Source of the DNA: Siculibacillus lacustris
GTDB taxonomy: Bacteria; Pseudomonadota; Alphaproteobacteria; Rhizobiales; Ancalomicrobiaceae
DNA length: 64,000 nucleotides
Direction of reading: 5' to 3'
Assembly (NCBI RefSeq): GCF_004328075.1
Contig: NZ_SJFN01000016.1
Coordinates: 48,527 to 112,526 of the forward strand
Part shown: positions 29,401 to 38,658 of the stretch, one piece after another
Layout: every line of letters begins with the position of its first letter
Numbering within the stretch: position 1 is the stretch's first letter
Position numbers and translations under genes: made by a program
The notes under the pieces: model-generated
Told to the model about the DNA's origin: nothing
What the model saw: the letters and a program-made list of their open reading frames with translations, nothing else
Databases searched by the model: none

Positions 29401-31086
29401 TCAGGGCCGGGGCGGCGCGGAGTCGCTGCGCGACGGCACCACCGCGGCGAGGCGTCGGCGGGCCGCCGCGACCAGTGCCGTGGCGTCGCCGTTGGCATCG
29501 AGGCGCTGCCAGTCGAGCCGGCCGGGATCGACCGCGGCCTGCCAGGCGACCACCGCCGGCGAGGCGTCGGAGGCGTCGCCGCTGCGCAGCCCGACCCGGT
29601 CGGCGGCGATCGGCGGATCGACGTCGAGCCACAGGCCGAGGAACGGCACCTCGGCACCGCGGGCCAGCACCGCGAGATGGTCGCGTTCACGCGGGCGCAG
29701 GTGCACCGCGTCGACGATCACCGAGCGCCCGGCGGCGAGCGCCCGGCCGGCGGCGGCGGTCAGCACGTCGTAGACCCGGTCGGAGGCGGTGGCGGTATAG
29801 CCGGCCGGATCGAGGGCGGTGCGATCCTCGACCCCGGCGAGGAGCTTGCGGATCTCGTCGGAGCGCAGCACCACCGCGCCCGGCGCCGGCCCGAGATCGT
29901 CGGCGAGCGCCCGGGCGAGGGTCGACTTGCCGGAGCCCGACAGGCCGCCGATCGCCACCAACATCGACGGGCACGGGTCGAGATGGCTCTCGGCCGCCGC
30001 GAACAGGCGACGGGCCGCGGCCTCGCCGGCGGCGCGGGCCTCGCCGACCAGCGACGCGGCGGTGGCGACGGCGATCTTGGCGCGCAGCGCCGCGCGGATC
30101 GACAGGAAGGTCGGCAGAGCGGCGAGCCCGTCCATCTCGGCGAGCAGGGCGGCGGCGACCGGCCGGCCGCGCGGCGGCCGCGCCTCGCGCCGCGCCGTCT
30201 CGATCAGCAGGCGATCGAGGAAGCGCCGGGCGGCGGCGCGATCGCCGCGGCGGATCAGATCCATCACCAGGAAGCCGGCGTCGTAGAGCACGTCGCCGGT
30301 GGCGATGCGGTCGTCGAATTCGATGGCGTCGAACAGCAGCGGCCGCTCGTCGACGATCGCCACGTTGGCGGCGTGGAGGTCGCCGTGGCCGAGGCGGACG
30401 AAGCCGAGCCGGCCGCGTTCGTCGAGCAGTTCGGCGAGGTCGTCGAGGCGGGCGAGGGTCGCCCGCGTCAGCGTGGCGACGGCGTCGGGGGCGAACAGGT
30501 CGGGCCGGGCGGCGAAGGCGTCGGCGTTCTGCCCGACCCATACCGCCAGATCGGCGCGCCAGCGGCGCCAGTCGCCGACCGGTGCGCGCGCCTCGGCGTC
30601 GGCGACCACGACCGCCAGCTGGTCGACCAGCGCGGTGTCGAGCGGACCGGCGGCGAGGCGCCGGTCGAGGGTCGCGGCCTCGTCGAAGCGGTTCATCTCG
30701 ACCGCCCATTCGACCGCTTCGCCGGCCCCGCCGATCGCCAGACCACCGTCGGCGGCGCGGGTGATCGCCACCACCCGGCGATAGATCTCCGGGGCGATCG
30801 GCCGATCGACGGCGATCTCGCGGCGGCAGGCGGCGGCGCGGCGGGCCGGGGTCGAGAAGTCGAGATAGGGGAAGCGCACCGGCCGCTTGATCTTGTAGGC
30901 GAGCGGCCCGGCGAGAAACACCGCCGCGGCATGGGTGTCGATGCGGGTCGGCGGCGCGGCGAGCCCATGGGTCTCGGCGCGTCCGAGGAAGGCGGCGACT
31001 TCGGCCCAGAGGGGATCGGCGGCGGCATCGGCGGGCGAGCCGATCGCGGGAACCTGCCGGGTGGCGGGGCGGTCTGGTTCGGACAT
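29401..31086 (-). CDS. Fusion of APH-like phosphotransferase and AAA_33 P-loop kinase
   Basis: 561 residues. The N-terminal ~330 residues look like aminoglycoside-phosphotransferase-fold kinases: FVRLGHGDLHAANVAIVD (catalytic loop near 231) and FDAIEFDDRIATGDVLYD (metal-binding DFE-like motif). The C-terminal ~170 residues form a zeta-toxin/gluconate-kinase-like P-loop domain with Walker A IGGLSGSGKST near 385. This two-domain family is widespread in proteobacteria, often next to Usp or PatZ-like genes; no substrate is established to my knowledge. It converges on the PatZ-like gene and is divergent from the next small gene, with a shared FNR/FixK-like box in between. Confidence 0.87.
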   Translation of the reverse strand: MSEPDRPATRQVPAIGSPADAAADPLWAEVAAFLGRAETHGLAAPPTRIDTHAAAVFLAGPLAYKIKRPVRFPYLDFSTPARRAAACRREIAVDRPIAPEIYRRVVAITRAADGGLAIGGAGEAVEWAVEMNRFDEAATLDRRLAAGPLDTALVDQLAVVVADAEARAPVGDWRRWRADLAVWVGQNADAFAARPDLFAPDAVATLTRATLARLDDLAELLDERGRLGFVRLGHGDLHAANVAIVDERPLLFDAIEFDDRIATGDVLYDAGFLVMDLIRRGDRAAARRFLDRLLIETARREARPPRGRPVAAALLAEMDGLAALPTFLSIRAALRAKIAVATAASLVGEARAAGEAAARRLFAAAESHLDPCPSMLVAIGGLSGSGKSTLARALADDLGPAPGAVVLRSDEIRKLLAGVEDRTALDPAGYTATASDRVYDVLTAAAGRALAAGRSVIVDAVHLRPRERDHLAVLARGAEVPFLGLWLDVDPPIAADRVGLRSGDASDASPAVVAWQAAVDPGRLDWQRLDANGDATALVAAARRRLAAVVPSRSDSAPPRP

Positions 31087-31158
31087 GCCGTCGCATCCTC
31101 GATCCGTCGGCGGAATCCCCCACGTGAATCATCCTCGCATGGTTCGCGCAGGATCGCG

Positions 31159-31172
31159 TTGACGGAGGTCAA
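31159..31172. promoter_or_regulatory. FNR/FixK-type box in a divergent promoter region
   Basis: TTGACGGAGGTCAA is a perfect match to TTGA-N6-TCAA and is internally symmetric (TTGAC...GTCAA). Minus-strand GATGAT (31133-31128) and plus-strand GATAGA (31195-31200) both lie 32-35 bp from its centre, near the class II distance. It could therefore serve the APH-kinase gene, the small conserved gene, or both. Confidence 0.55.
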
Positions 31173-31231
31173 TGTCGTTCACGCGCCGCCGGTCGATAGA
31201 TGAGCGACGTCGCGCGAGGGAGGCTCCGTCG

Positions 31232-31609
31232 ATGCCCAATTCGGGATTGAAGAAGATCAGACTCAATCTGGCCAGAACCAAGGAATTCCCGATGGGCTCG
31301 GCCCGCCACGGCTACGAATTCCTGGCGCCGCTCGCCGAGGACGGGCGCATCGACGCCGAGGCCTGGCGGCGCCTGCGCGACAAGTGTCGGGTGCGGCGGT
31401 TCTGGGGAGCGGAGGTCCAGGACATCGGCCATCTGGTGCATCGCCCCGGCGGGTCCTGGGCGTTCCGCTACGACATCAGCGGCAACGACGATGCCGAGGC
31501 CGGCTACCGCTTCGGCGCCCATCCCTTCGTGGTCGGCGAATACGTGTCGATCAAGGACGAGGACGGCGATCTGTTCACCTTCCAGGTGGTCACCGTCCTG
31601 CCGCCGTGA
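31232..31609 (+). CDS. Conserved small protein of unknown function
   Basis: 125 residues, soluble and charged, with no signal peptide or known motif. The pattern KKIRLNLARTKEFPMGSARH, RRFWGAEVQDIGHLVH, AGYRFGAHPFVVGEYVSIKD and FTFQVVTVLPP recalls a conserved hypothetical family seen in Hyphomicrobiales. The start is placed at the ATG with GAGGGAGG eight bases upstream rather than an earlier in-frame ATG. It lies downstream of the FNR/FixK-like box. No function is proposed. Confidence 0.8.
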   Translation: MPNSGLKKIRLNLARTKEFPMGSARHGYEFLAPLAEDGRIDAEAWRRLRDKCRVRRFWGAEVQDIGHLVHRPGGSWAFRYDISGNDDAEAGYRFGAHPFVVGEYVSIKDEDGDLFTFQVVTVLPP

Positions 31610-31718
31610 GATCGACCGGGCGGACGCGAACATCCCTGTGATCTTCGACGAGGGACTCTCTTTCCGCGCGGGCCGGCGCGTGAGAAGACGACGGGGCACC
31701 GACTCAGGGAGATCCCGT

Positions 31719-33404
31719 ATGTCCACCCCGACCCACCCCACCACCGTGGCCCGCCTGCTCGTCGAGACGCTGGAGGTGAACGGCGTCGAACGGGTGTTCC
31801 TGGTGCCCGGCGAGAGCTATCTCGCGGTGATCGACGCCCTCGCCGACAGCCCCATCGCCACCGTGGTGGCCCGCCACGAATCCGGCGCGGCGATCATGGC
31901 CGAGGCCACCGCCAAGCTCACCGGCCGGCCGGGCATCGCCATGGTGACCCGCGCGCCGGGTGCCACCAATGCCTTCGCCGGCCTGCACGTCGCCGAGCAC
32001 GACGGCACCCCGATGATCCTGTTCGTCGGCCAGATCGATCGTGGCTTTCGCGAACGCGGCGCCTTCCAGGAGATGGACTACGGCCGGGTGTTCGGCTCGG
32101 TCGCCAAGTGGGTGGCGGTGATCGACGATCCCGAGCGGATGGTCGAGATGGTCGGCCGCGCCTTCTCGGTGGCGACCGCCGGCCGACCGGGGCCGGTGGT
32201 CGTGGTGCTGCCGGAAGACGTGCTCGGCGAGGCGGCGACGGCGCGCGACGTGCGGCCGGCGGTCGCCACCGAGACCCATCCGGGCCTGCATCAGATGTGG
32301 GATCTGCAGAAGCGCCTGTGGGCGGCCGAGCGGCCGCTGGTGATCCTCGGCGGCAGCCGCTGGAGCGAGACGGCGGTGCGCCGCTTCGCGCGCTTCGCCG
32401 AAGCCTTCGACCTGCCGGTCGCCTGTTCCTTCCGCCGCCAGATGCTGTTCGATCACCTCGATCCGCACTATGCCGGCGACGTCGGCATCGGGCTCAATCC
32501 GGCGCTGAGGGCGCGCATCGACCGGGCCGACCTGATCCTGCTGATCGGCGGCCGGCTCGCCGAGGTGCCGAGCCAGGGCTATACGCTCCTCGACATTCCG
32601 GTGCCGAAGCAGAGCCTGGTGCACGTCCACCCGAGCGCCGAGGAACTCGGCCGGGTCTATCGCCCGGACCTGGCGATCCACGCCACGCCCGCGGCCTTCG
32701 CGGCGGCGGCGGAAGCGCTGCAGCCGCCGCCGGCCGGGATTCGTTGGGCCGACTGGACGGCGGCGGCGCATGCCGACTATCTCGCCTGGAGCGAGGACCT
32801 GCCGGCGACTCCGGGGGCGGTGCAGATGGGCGCGGTGATCGCTGCGCTACGGGCCTGCCTGCCCGAGGACGCGATCCTGACCAACGGCGCCGGCAACTAT
32901 GCCACCTGGATCCACCGCTTCTGGCGGTTCCGCCGCTTCGCCACGCAGGTGGCGCCGACCTCCGGCTCGATGGGCTACGGCCTGCCGGCGGCGATCGCCG
33001 CCAAGCTCGCCCACCCCGACCGGCCGGTGATCTGTTTCGCCGGCGACGGCTGTTTCCAGATGACCTCCCAGGAGCTGGCTACGGCGGTCCAGGCCGACGC
33101 CCGGATCGTGGTGCTGGTCGTCGACAACGGCATCTACGGCACCATCCGGATGCACCAGGAGCGGGAGTTCCCGGCTCGGGTCCACGCCACGACGCTCGCC
33201 AACCCGGACTTCGCCGCACTCGCCCGCGCCCATGGCGCCCTCGGCCTGACGGTGTCGACCGCCGACGAGATCGTCCCGGCGCTGACCGCGGCGCTCGCCG
33301 CCGACCGGCCGGCGCTGGTCCATCTGAAGGTGTCGCCGGAAGCGATCACCCCGACCACGACGCTCACCGCCCTGCGTGCCGCAGCATTGGCCAAGCCGCG
33401 CTGA
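31719..33404 (+). CDS. Thiamine diphosphate enzyme, acetolactate-synthase-like
   Basis: A 561-residue ThDP enzyme with the usual three domains: pyrimidine-binding (1-170; catalytic Glu in ARHESGAAIMAEA), central (~190-330) and pyrophosphate-binding (~370-550; GDGCFQMTSQELATAV with the GDG...N metal site through VDNGIYG). The fold is that of IlvB, oxalyl-CoA decarboxylase and benzaldehyde lyase. No regulatory IlvH gene is adjacent and no pathway genes surround it, so the substrate is unknown. The ATG has GGGAGA upstream. It is a single-gene unit between the small conserved gene and rsmE. Confidence 0.85.
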   Translation: MSTPTHPTTVARLLVETLEVNGVERVFLVPGESYLAVIDALADSPIATVVARHESGAAIMAEATAKLTGRPGIAMVTRAPGATNAFAGLHVAEHDGTPMILFVGQIDRGFRERGAFQEMDYGRVFGSVAKWVAVIDDPERMVEMVGRAFSVATAGRPGPVVVVLPEDVLGEAATARDVRPAVATETHPGLHQMWDLQKRLWAAERPLVILGGSRWSETAVRRFARFAEAFDLPVACSFRRQMLFDHLDPHYAGDVGIGLNPALRARIDRADLILLIGGRLAEVPSQGYTLLDIPVPKQSLVHVHPSAEELGRVYRPDLAIHATPAAFAAAAEALQPPPAGIRWADWTAAAHADYLAWSEDLPATPGAVQMGAVIAALRACLPEDAILTNGAGNYATWIHRFWRFRRFATQVAPTSGSMGYGLPAAIAAKLAHPDRPVICFAGDGCFQMTSQELATAVQADARIVVLVVDNGIYGTIRMHQEREFPARVHATTLANPDFAALARAHGALGLTVSTADEIVPALTAALAADRPALVHLKVSPEAITPTTTLTALRAAALAKPR

Positions 33405-33498
33405 GGCACGCGGGCGTCCGCGGCCCGAAATTCGGCAGCGCCGGACGCCCGCGCGGCGGGTATAAGGCTCGGATCGCCCTCGAACCGTGACGCCGCCC

Positions 33499-34248
33499 AT
33501 GCCCCCCCGTTCCGATCACCGCCTCCAGCGTCTGTTCCTCGCCGCCGAGCTCACGACGGGCGCCGAGCCGGCGCTCGAGCGCGAACAGGCCGCCTATCTC
33601 CTGACCGTGCTGCGCCTCGGCGAAGGCGACCGCGTCCTGGTGTTCGACGGCCGCAATGGCGAGTGGCTGGCCGAGATCCATCCGATCGGCCGCCGCGACT
33701 GCCGCCTGACGCTCCTCGAACAGACCCGCCCGCAGGCCCCCCTCGGCGATCTCGACTGGCTGTTCGCGCCGCTGAAACACGCCCGCCTCGACTACATGGT
33801 GCAGAAGGCGGTGGAGATGGGCGCGGCGCGCCTGCGCCCGGTGCTGACCCGCCACACCCAGGTCACCCGGCTCAATCTCGAGCGCATGCGCGCCAACGTC
33901 GTCGAAGCCGCCGAACAATGCGGTCTGGTGGCACTGCCCGAGGTCGCCGAACCGGTCGACCTCGCGACCCTGCTCGACGCCTGGCCGACCCGCGAGCCCG
34001 ACCGGCGCCTGCTGTTCTGCGACGAACACGCCGACACCACCAATCCGCTCGGCCTTCTCGCCGGCCTGCCGCGCGGGCCGCTCGCCGTGCTGATCGGCCC
34101 GGAGGGCGGATTCGCGGCCGAGGAACGGGCGCGCCTGCACGCCGCGCCCTTCGTCACCGCGATCCCCCTCGGCCCCCGCATCCTGCGCGCCGACACCGCC
34201 GCCGTCGCCGCCCTGGCGGTGGTCCAGGCGGTGCTCGGCGACTGGTGA
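33499..34248 (+). CDS. rsmE: 16S rRNA m3U1498 methyltransferase
   Basis: SPOUT-class methyltransferase that uses SAM to methylate N3 of U1498 in 16S rRNA. An N-terminal PUA-like domain ([31 protein letters not shown]) is followed by the knotted domain: [33 protein letters not shown] and [12 protein letters not shown] with [16 protein letters not shown]. About 249 residues. The start is uncertain: a GTG 12 bases upstream (33487) is also possible and neither has a strong ribosome site. It is followed 5 bp later by the end of the opposing gshA. Confidence 0.92.
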   Translation: MPPRSDHRLQRLFLAAELTTGAEPALEREQAAYLLTVLRLGEGDRVLVFDGRNGEWLAEIHPIGRRDCRLTLLEQTRPQAPLGDLDWLFAPLKHARLDYMVQKAVEMGAARLRPVLTRHTQVTRLNLERMRANVVEAAEQCGLVALPEVAEPVDLATLLDAWPTREPDRRLLFCDEHADTTNPLGLLAGLPRGPLAVLIGPEGGFAAEERARLHAAPFVTAIPLGPRILRADTAAVAALAVVQAVLGDW

Positions 34249-34253
34249 GGGAG

Positions 34254-35633
34254 TCAGTACCGCGTCGCGTCGAGTACGCGGTCGATGGCGCCGGCCCAGG
34301 GACCGTGGAAATCGGCGAGCAGCCGGTCGGCCAGCGTCTGGCCCGAGGCGACGATCTCGTCGAGCACGTCGAGATGCACCGTCTCGTCGCGGCCGCTCGT
34401 GGAATCGACGATCGCCCGCGCCGCGAGCCCGCTCCGGGCGATCGCCAGCAGCTCGCGGGCGACGTCGCGTACCGTGCCGGACCGGAACGGCGTCGCCAGT
34501 GCCGAACGCGGCACCGCGTCGCGCAAGGCCTGCTGCTCCGCCGTCGTCCAGTCGGCGATCAACCGGCCGGCCGCCTCGAGGGCGCCGGGGTCGTAGAGCA
34601 GCCCGACCCACAGCGCCGGCAGCGCCACCACGTGGCTCGCCGGGCCGCAGTCGGCGCCGCGCATCTCGAGGTAGCGCTTCAGCCGCACTTCCGGGAACAG
34701 CGTGCCGACGTGGTTGGTCCAATCGCCGATCTCCGGCACCACGCCGGGCAGGCGCTCGGCCAGCGCGCCGTCCAGGAAGGCCCGGAAGGTCGTGCCGGTG
34801 ACGTCGTGATAGGTGTCGCCGCGCTTGACGAAATACATCGGCACGTCGAGCGCCCAGTCGACATAGCCGCCGAAGCCGAAACCGGCATCGAAGGCCTGCG
34901 GCAGCATGCCGGTGCGGTGGCGGTCGGTGTCGAGCCAGATCGCCGAGCGCGTCGACAGATAGCCGCTCGGCCGCCCGTCGAGGAACGGCGAGGCGGCGAA
35001 CAGCGCCGTGGCGATCGGCTGCAGCGCCAGCCCGACCCTGAGCTTGGCCACCATGTCGGCTTCCGAGGCGAAGTCGAGGTTGACCTGGACGGTCGAGGTG
35101 CGGAACATCATGTCGCGGCCGCGCGTGCCGACCTTCGGCATGTAGCCGGCCATGATCCGATAGCGCGACTTGGGCATCGCCGGCGTCTCGGCCAGCGTCC
35201 ACTTCGGCGAGGTGCCGAGCCCGGCGAAGGCGATGCCGAGCGGATCGGCGACGGCTGCCACGTCGGCGAGATGGGCGGCGAGCTCCGCCGCGGTGGCGTG
35301 CAGGTCGACGAGCGGGGCCCCCGACAGTTCGAATTGGCCGCCGGGCTCCAGGCTGATGGCGCCGCCGCCGCCGTGCGGATCGGCGAGACCGATCACCGCC
35401 TCGCCGTCGCGAATCGCCTCCCAGCCGAGCCGCTCGCCGAGCCGCTCGATCAGCACGCCGATGCCGGCCGGCCCCTCGTAGGGAACCGCGCCGTGGTCGG
35501 CGGTGAAATAGGGGAACTTCTCGTGTTCGGTGCCGATCCGGCCCGCCGCCGCCGGCTTCGAGCCCGCGGCGATCCACGCGATCAGGTCATCGCGGCCCTC
35601 GATCGGTCGCTCGTCGGTCGTATCGCGCGCCAT
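34254..35633 (-). CDS. gshA: Glutamate-cysteine ligase (plant/alphaproteobacterial type)
   Basis: ATP-dependent formation of gamma-glutamylcysteine, the first step of glutathione synthesis; cytosolic. 459 residues, the normal length of the GCS2/plant-type class. Diagnostic parts are GTEHEKFPYF near the N-terminus, SLEPGGQFELSGAPL, TSTVQVNLDFASEADM and LEMRGADCGPASH. The ATG is chosen after GGAAGGGCGGCGAG; the frame is open upstream without conserved features. It converges on rsmE and is divergent from the DUF937 gene. Confidence 0.94.
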   Translation of the reverse strand: MARDTTDERPIEGRDDLIAWIAAGSKPAAAGRIGTEHEKFPYFTADHGAVPYEGPAGIGVLIERLGERLGWEAIRDGEAVIGLADPHGGGGAISLEPGGQFELSGAPLVDLHATAAELAAHLADVAAVADPLGIAFAGLGTSPKWTLAETPAMPKSRYRIMAGYMPKVGTRGRDMMFRTSTVQVNLDFASEADMVAKLRVGLALQPIATALFAASPFLDGRPSGYLSTRSAIWLDTDRHRTGMLPQAFDAGFGFGGYVDWALDVPMYFVKRGDTYHDVTGTTFRAFLDGALAERLPGVVPEIGDWTNHVGTLFPEVRLKRYLEMRGADCGPASHVVALPALWVGLLYDPGALEAAGRLIADWTTAEQQALRDAVPRSALATPFRSGTVRDVARELLAIARSGLAARAIVDSTSGRDETVHLDVLDEIVASGQTLADRLLADFHGPWAGAIDRVLDATRY

Positions 35634-35813
35634 CTCGCCGCCCTTCCTGTTTCGGGCCGGAACCATAGCGGGGCGGTGGAGCAGCGACAAATGCGAAATC
35701 GTCGTGGGATCGTTCAGCCGAATGCGACGATCGACGCGATTTCCGAGTTCGTTTGACGTCGTACCCGCGACGGCGGATGATCTTTTCGCGAATTTCTCGA
35801 GGAGGAGAACGTC

Positions 35814-36611
35814 ATGCTCGAACCCGCCGAGACGATGCGTCGATTCGTCGATCTCGCCAAGGTCGGCGAGGCCGCCGCGCGCTTCGGTCTGACCCCGGAT
35901 CAGGCGACCTCGGCGGTCGATGCGCTGCGCCCGGCGCTGGCCGCGGCATTGCGCCGCCGCGCCGCCGATCCGCGCGGGCTGGCCGAGATGATGGGTTTCG
36001 TGAAGCCCAAGCCGGACTTCGCCGCGGCGATGCCGGGCGGCGAGGCGCTCGGTCGCCTGTTCGGCTCGCGCGAGCTGACCGGCCTGGTGATCGATCAGGT
36101 CGCCGGCTTCTCGGGCGTCGACAAACGCACCCTGGAGATCGTCCTGCCGATCGCCGGCGAGACGCTGATGGCCAATTTCGCCGCCGGCCTGCGCAGCCAT
36201 CCGCTGACCGAAGCGCTCGGCGCGGCCTTCGAGCCCAAGCCGCGGGCGGCCCCGACCCTCGACGAGATCCTGACCGACACGATCGGCCCGAACACCGCGC
36301 GGCTCGTCGGCAAGACCCTGAAGGAGACGCCCAATCCGCTCGGCCCGAGCAATCCCTTCGGCGAGATCCTCGGCGAGTTCATGCGCGGCTTCAACAACGG
36401 CGGCCCGCCGATCGACGAACCGCTGCGCCCCGAGGACGTGGTGCCGCCGCCCGGCGACACCGTCGGCCGCCTGTTCGAGGCGGGGCGCGAGGCCCAGGTC
36501 GAACAGGCCCGGGCCTTCGAGGTGATGTTCGACCGCTTCTGGGCGGAGGCCGCCGCGGCCGAGGCCCGTCGGGCGAGCGCCGACGGCACCGGACCGTCCG
36601 GCGCCCTCTGA
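35814..36611 (+). CDS. DUF937 domain protein
   Basis: 265 residues. The N-terminal part (FGLTPDQATSAVDALRPALA followed by a Gly-rich helix pair and VAGFSGVDKRTLEIVLPIAG) matches the DUF937/YidB-like fold, helical repeats of unknown function. The C-terminal ~100 residues are Pro-rich with no recognised domain. No signal peptide or membrane helix. GAGGAGGAG precedes the ATG. It is convergent with the DUF1127 gene. Confidence 0.8.
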   Translation: MLEPAETMRRFVDLAKVGEAAARFGLTPDQATSAVDALRPALAAALRRRAADPRGLAEMMGFVKPKPDFAAAMPGGEALGRLFGSRELTGLVIDQVAGFSGVDKRTLEIVLPIAGETLMANFAAGLRSHPLTEALGAAFEPKPRAAPTLDEILTDTIGPNTARLVGKTLKETPNPLGPSNPFGEILGEFMRGFNNGGPPIDEPLRPEDVVPPPGDTVGRLFEAGREAQVEQARAFEVMFDRFWAEAAAAEARRASADGTGPSGAL

Positions 36612-36631
36612 GCGCGCGCCGCGGCGGTCGC

Positions 36632-37003
36632 TCAGCCGCCCGCCGTCGAGCGGCAGACCGCGTCGAGACGCCCGGGGAGCGGCGAGGCCGGGGCCGGCCC
36701 GGCGATCCGCGCGGCGAGCTGCTCGCGGATCTGCGCCCGCCGTCCGGCGCGCCGTTCGACCGCCAGCACCACCAGCCGGCGCGACGGATCGCTGAGCGCC
36801 GGCAACGACAGTGCCGCCATCAGATCGCCCTGGGTCAGGCCGATGTCGGCCAGCGCCCGGGCGTCGTAATTCAGCAGTTCATGGACCTCGCGGCGGTGGC
36901 GACGGATCCGCCACATCGCCTGACCGGCGGCGATCACGCGCTTCGTCGTGGCGGCGACGGCCGGAACGAGGGCGGTGAGGGCGAGGCGCGGCGAGAACGA
37001 CAT
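36632..37003 (-). CDS. DUF1127 domain protein
   Basis: 123 residues, basic. The core RHRREVHELLNYDARALADI followed by GLTQGDL is the DUF1127 (YjiS-like) motif. Small DUF1127 proteins take part in RNA metabolism and phosphate or stress responses in Agrobacterium and Rhodobacter; this longer version has an Arg-rich C-terminal extension. The start is the ATG after AAAGGAGAG; the open frame further upstream is not supported. It is divergent from a LysR gene, a pairing seen often in Hyphomicrobiales, so that regulator may control it. Confidence 0.85.
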   Translation of the reverse strand: MSFSPRLALTALVPAVAATTKRVIAAGQAMWRIRRHRREVHELLNYDARALADIGLTQGDLMAALSLPALSDPSRRLVVLAVERRAGRRAQIREQLAARIAGPAPASPLPGRLDAVCRSTAGG

Positions 37004-37132
37004 GGGACTCTCCTTTGGCGAGGGCCGGAGGCGGTCGGAATTCGGACAAGGCGGGTCCGGCGCCGGAATCCCGAGGATTCCCGCGGCGGATCGACGTGCC
37101 GATGTGGACATCGCGACCATGCCGGAGGACGA

Positions 37133-37161
37133 TTGATCGATCCAGCGAATGTTTTTAATGT
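37133..37161 (+). promoter_or_regulatory. Candidate sigma-70-type promoter of the second LysR gene
   Basis: TTGATC (37133-37138) and TAATGT (37156-37161) are separated by 17 bp in an AT-rich patch, with the predicted start about 24 bp before the LysR ATG. Found by eye only. Confidence 0.4.
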
Positions 37162-37191
37162 CGGGCTTCAAGAATTTTGATGAGGCTCCCC

Positions 37192-38073
37192 ATGCCGGCC
37201 ACCCTCGACCTCGACCAGTTGCGTACCTTCGTGGCGATCGCCGAGAGCGGCAGCTTCACCCGCGCCGCCGACACCGTGCACAAGACCCAGTCGGCGGTGT
37301 CGATGCAGATGCGTCGGCTGGAGGAGCGGATCGGCAAACCGATCTTCACCCGCGACGGCCGCCAGTCGCGTCTCAGCGAGGACGGCGAACGGCTGCTCGC
37401 CCATGCCCGTCGGCTGCTGCGGCTCAACGACGAGACCCTGGCGTTGTTCGGCGAGGCCGAGCTCACCGGTCGCGTCCGCCTCGGCACCGCCGACGACTAT
37501 GCCGATCGCTTCCTGCCGGAGATTCTGGCGCGCTTCGCCGCCTCCAACCCGCGTGCCGAGGTGACCGTGGTCTGCGCCCCGACGCCGATGTTGGCCGAGG
37601 CGATCGTCGCCGGCGAGCTCGACGTGGCGATCATCACCCATGTCCGCGACAGGGGCACCGCCGAGGTGATCCGCCGCGAGCCGTTGCTGTGGGTGGCGTC
37701 GCAACGCCATTGTGCCGCCGATCTCGATCCGCTGCCGGTGGCCCTCGGGCGGCCGACCTGCGACTGGCGTCGCGCCGCCCTCGAGGCCCTCGAGGCAGTC
37801 GGCCGGCGCCATCGCCTGCTCTACGTCAGTTGGAACTCCAGCGCCGTCGGCGCCGCGGTGCTGGCCGGGCTGGCGGTGTCGGTGCTGCCGGAATCGGCGC
37901 TGCGCCCGGGGATGCGGGTGCTCGGCGAGGCCGAGGGTCTGCCGCGCCTGCCGCCGGTCGAGATCGGCCTGCTGCGCAGCCGCGGGCGGCCGACCGAGGT
38001 GGTCGCGGCGCTCGCCGGCCACATCGTGTCGTCGCTCGACAACCTGTCGAACGGGCGTCCGGTCGGCGCGTGA
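37192..38073 (+). CDS. LysR-family regulator divergent from DUF1127 gene
   Basis: 293 residues. The helix-turn-helix (residues ~4-62) reads LDLDQLRTFVAIAESGSFTR then TQSAVSMQMRRLEERIGKPI, a subgroup common in rhizobia. The effector domain spans ~88-285 and keeps VRLGTADDYADRFLPEIL. The start is the ATG after GAGG; two in-frame starts lie 12-15 bases upstream. It probably autoregulates and controls the DUF1127 gene or other targets; the effector is unknown. Confidence 0.88.
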   Translation: MPATLDLDQLRTFVAIAESGSFTRAADTVHKTQSAVSMQMRRLEERIGKPIFTRDGRQSRLSEDGERLLAHARRLLRLNDETLALFGEAELTGRVRLGTADDYADRFLPEILARFAASNPRAEVTVVCAPTPMLAEAIVAGELDVAIITHVRDRGTAEVIRREPLLWVASQRHCAADLDPLPVALGRPTCDWRRAALEALEAVGRRHRLLYVSWNSSAVGAAVLAGLAVSVLPESALRPGMRVLGEAEGLPRLPPVEIGLLRSRGRPTEVVAALAGHIVSSLDNLSNGRPVGA

Positions 38074-38082
38074 CCGCGGCGG

Positions 38083-38568
38083 TTATTTGAAGGTCTGGCT
38101 GAAGGCGTTGAGCCGGTCGTTGGCGTCGGACGACGGGTCGATGCCCATGCGCCGCGGCTCGCGGTACATGTTGCCGGCGATCGGCAGGTCTTCCTTGGCC
38201 ATGGTTCCCTTGACGCGCATCGTGTTGCCGTCGATCTCGGTGACCATGACCTGACCGTTGTGCAGATCGCGGTAGATCGTCGTGGTGCGGGTCGGGACCG
38301 GCGGCGGTGCCGAGGCTTCGCCGAAGCGGGCGTTGGGATCGAACTTCAGGCCGGTATTGCCGACGAACCAGACCAGCGCGACCAGCGCCAGGACCGCCGC
38401 GCCCATGCCCACCCCTTCGGCCACCAGCGTGGTCGTCTCGCGCAGGCTCATCCCATGGGGGGCCGAGTGCGCCGCCGCGTGTGCCGCCGCGTGGGGCGGG
38501 CCTCCGCGCCGGGGCGGAGCCCGATTGAGGGGCCGAGCCGGCGTCCGCGCCGGCGCAGAGACGGGCAT
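38083..38568 (-). CDS. Single-pass membrane protein of unknown function
   Basis: 161 residues. The N-terminal ~38 residues are Pro/Ala/Arg-rich with a run of histidines spaced by alanines (HAAAHAAAHSAPH). One membrane helix follows (GVGMGAAVLALVALVWFVG, residues ~52-70). The C-terminal ~90 residues should be outside and include RTTTIYRDLHNGQVMVTEID and PIAGNMYREPRRMGIDPSSD. GGAG lies 8 bases before the ATG. I do not recognise the family. It is tail to tail with the LysR gene and upstream of nothing obvious. Confidence 0.7.
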   Translation of the reverse strand: MPVSAPARTPARPLNRAPPRRGGPPHAAAHAAAHSAPHGMSLRETTTLVAEGVGMGAAVLALVALVWFVGNTGLKFDPNARFGEASAPPPVPTRTTTIYRDLHNGQVMVTEIDGNTMRVKGTMAKEDLPIAGNMYREPRRMGIDPSSDANDRLNAFSQTFK

Positions 38569-38658
38569 CGAAATTACTCCAAAACGTTCCCGGATTCCGT
38601 TCTACGCCGAGGACGTTCACACTCCGTGAAGGCTTTGCCGACCATTCGCCTCGAAATG

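Noticed and set aside
29401..31086. A zeta-toxin or antibiotic-resistance function for the APH-kinase fusion
   Set aside because: No antitoxin or resistance genes are nearby, and the fusion is a common chromosomal family; the fold alone does not support it.
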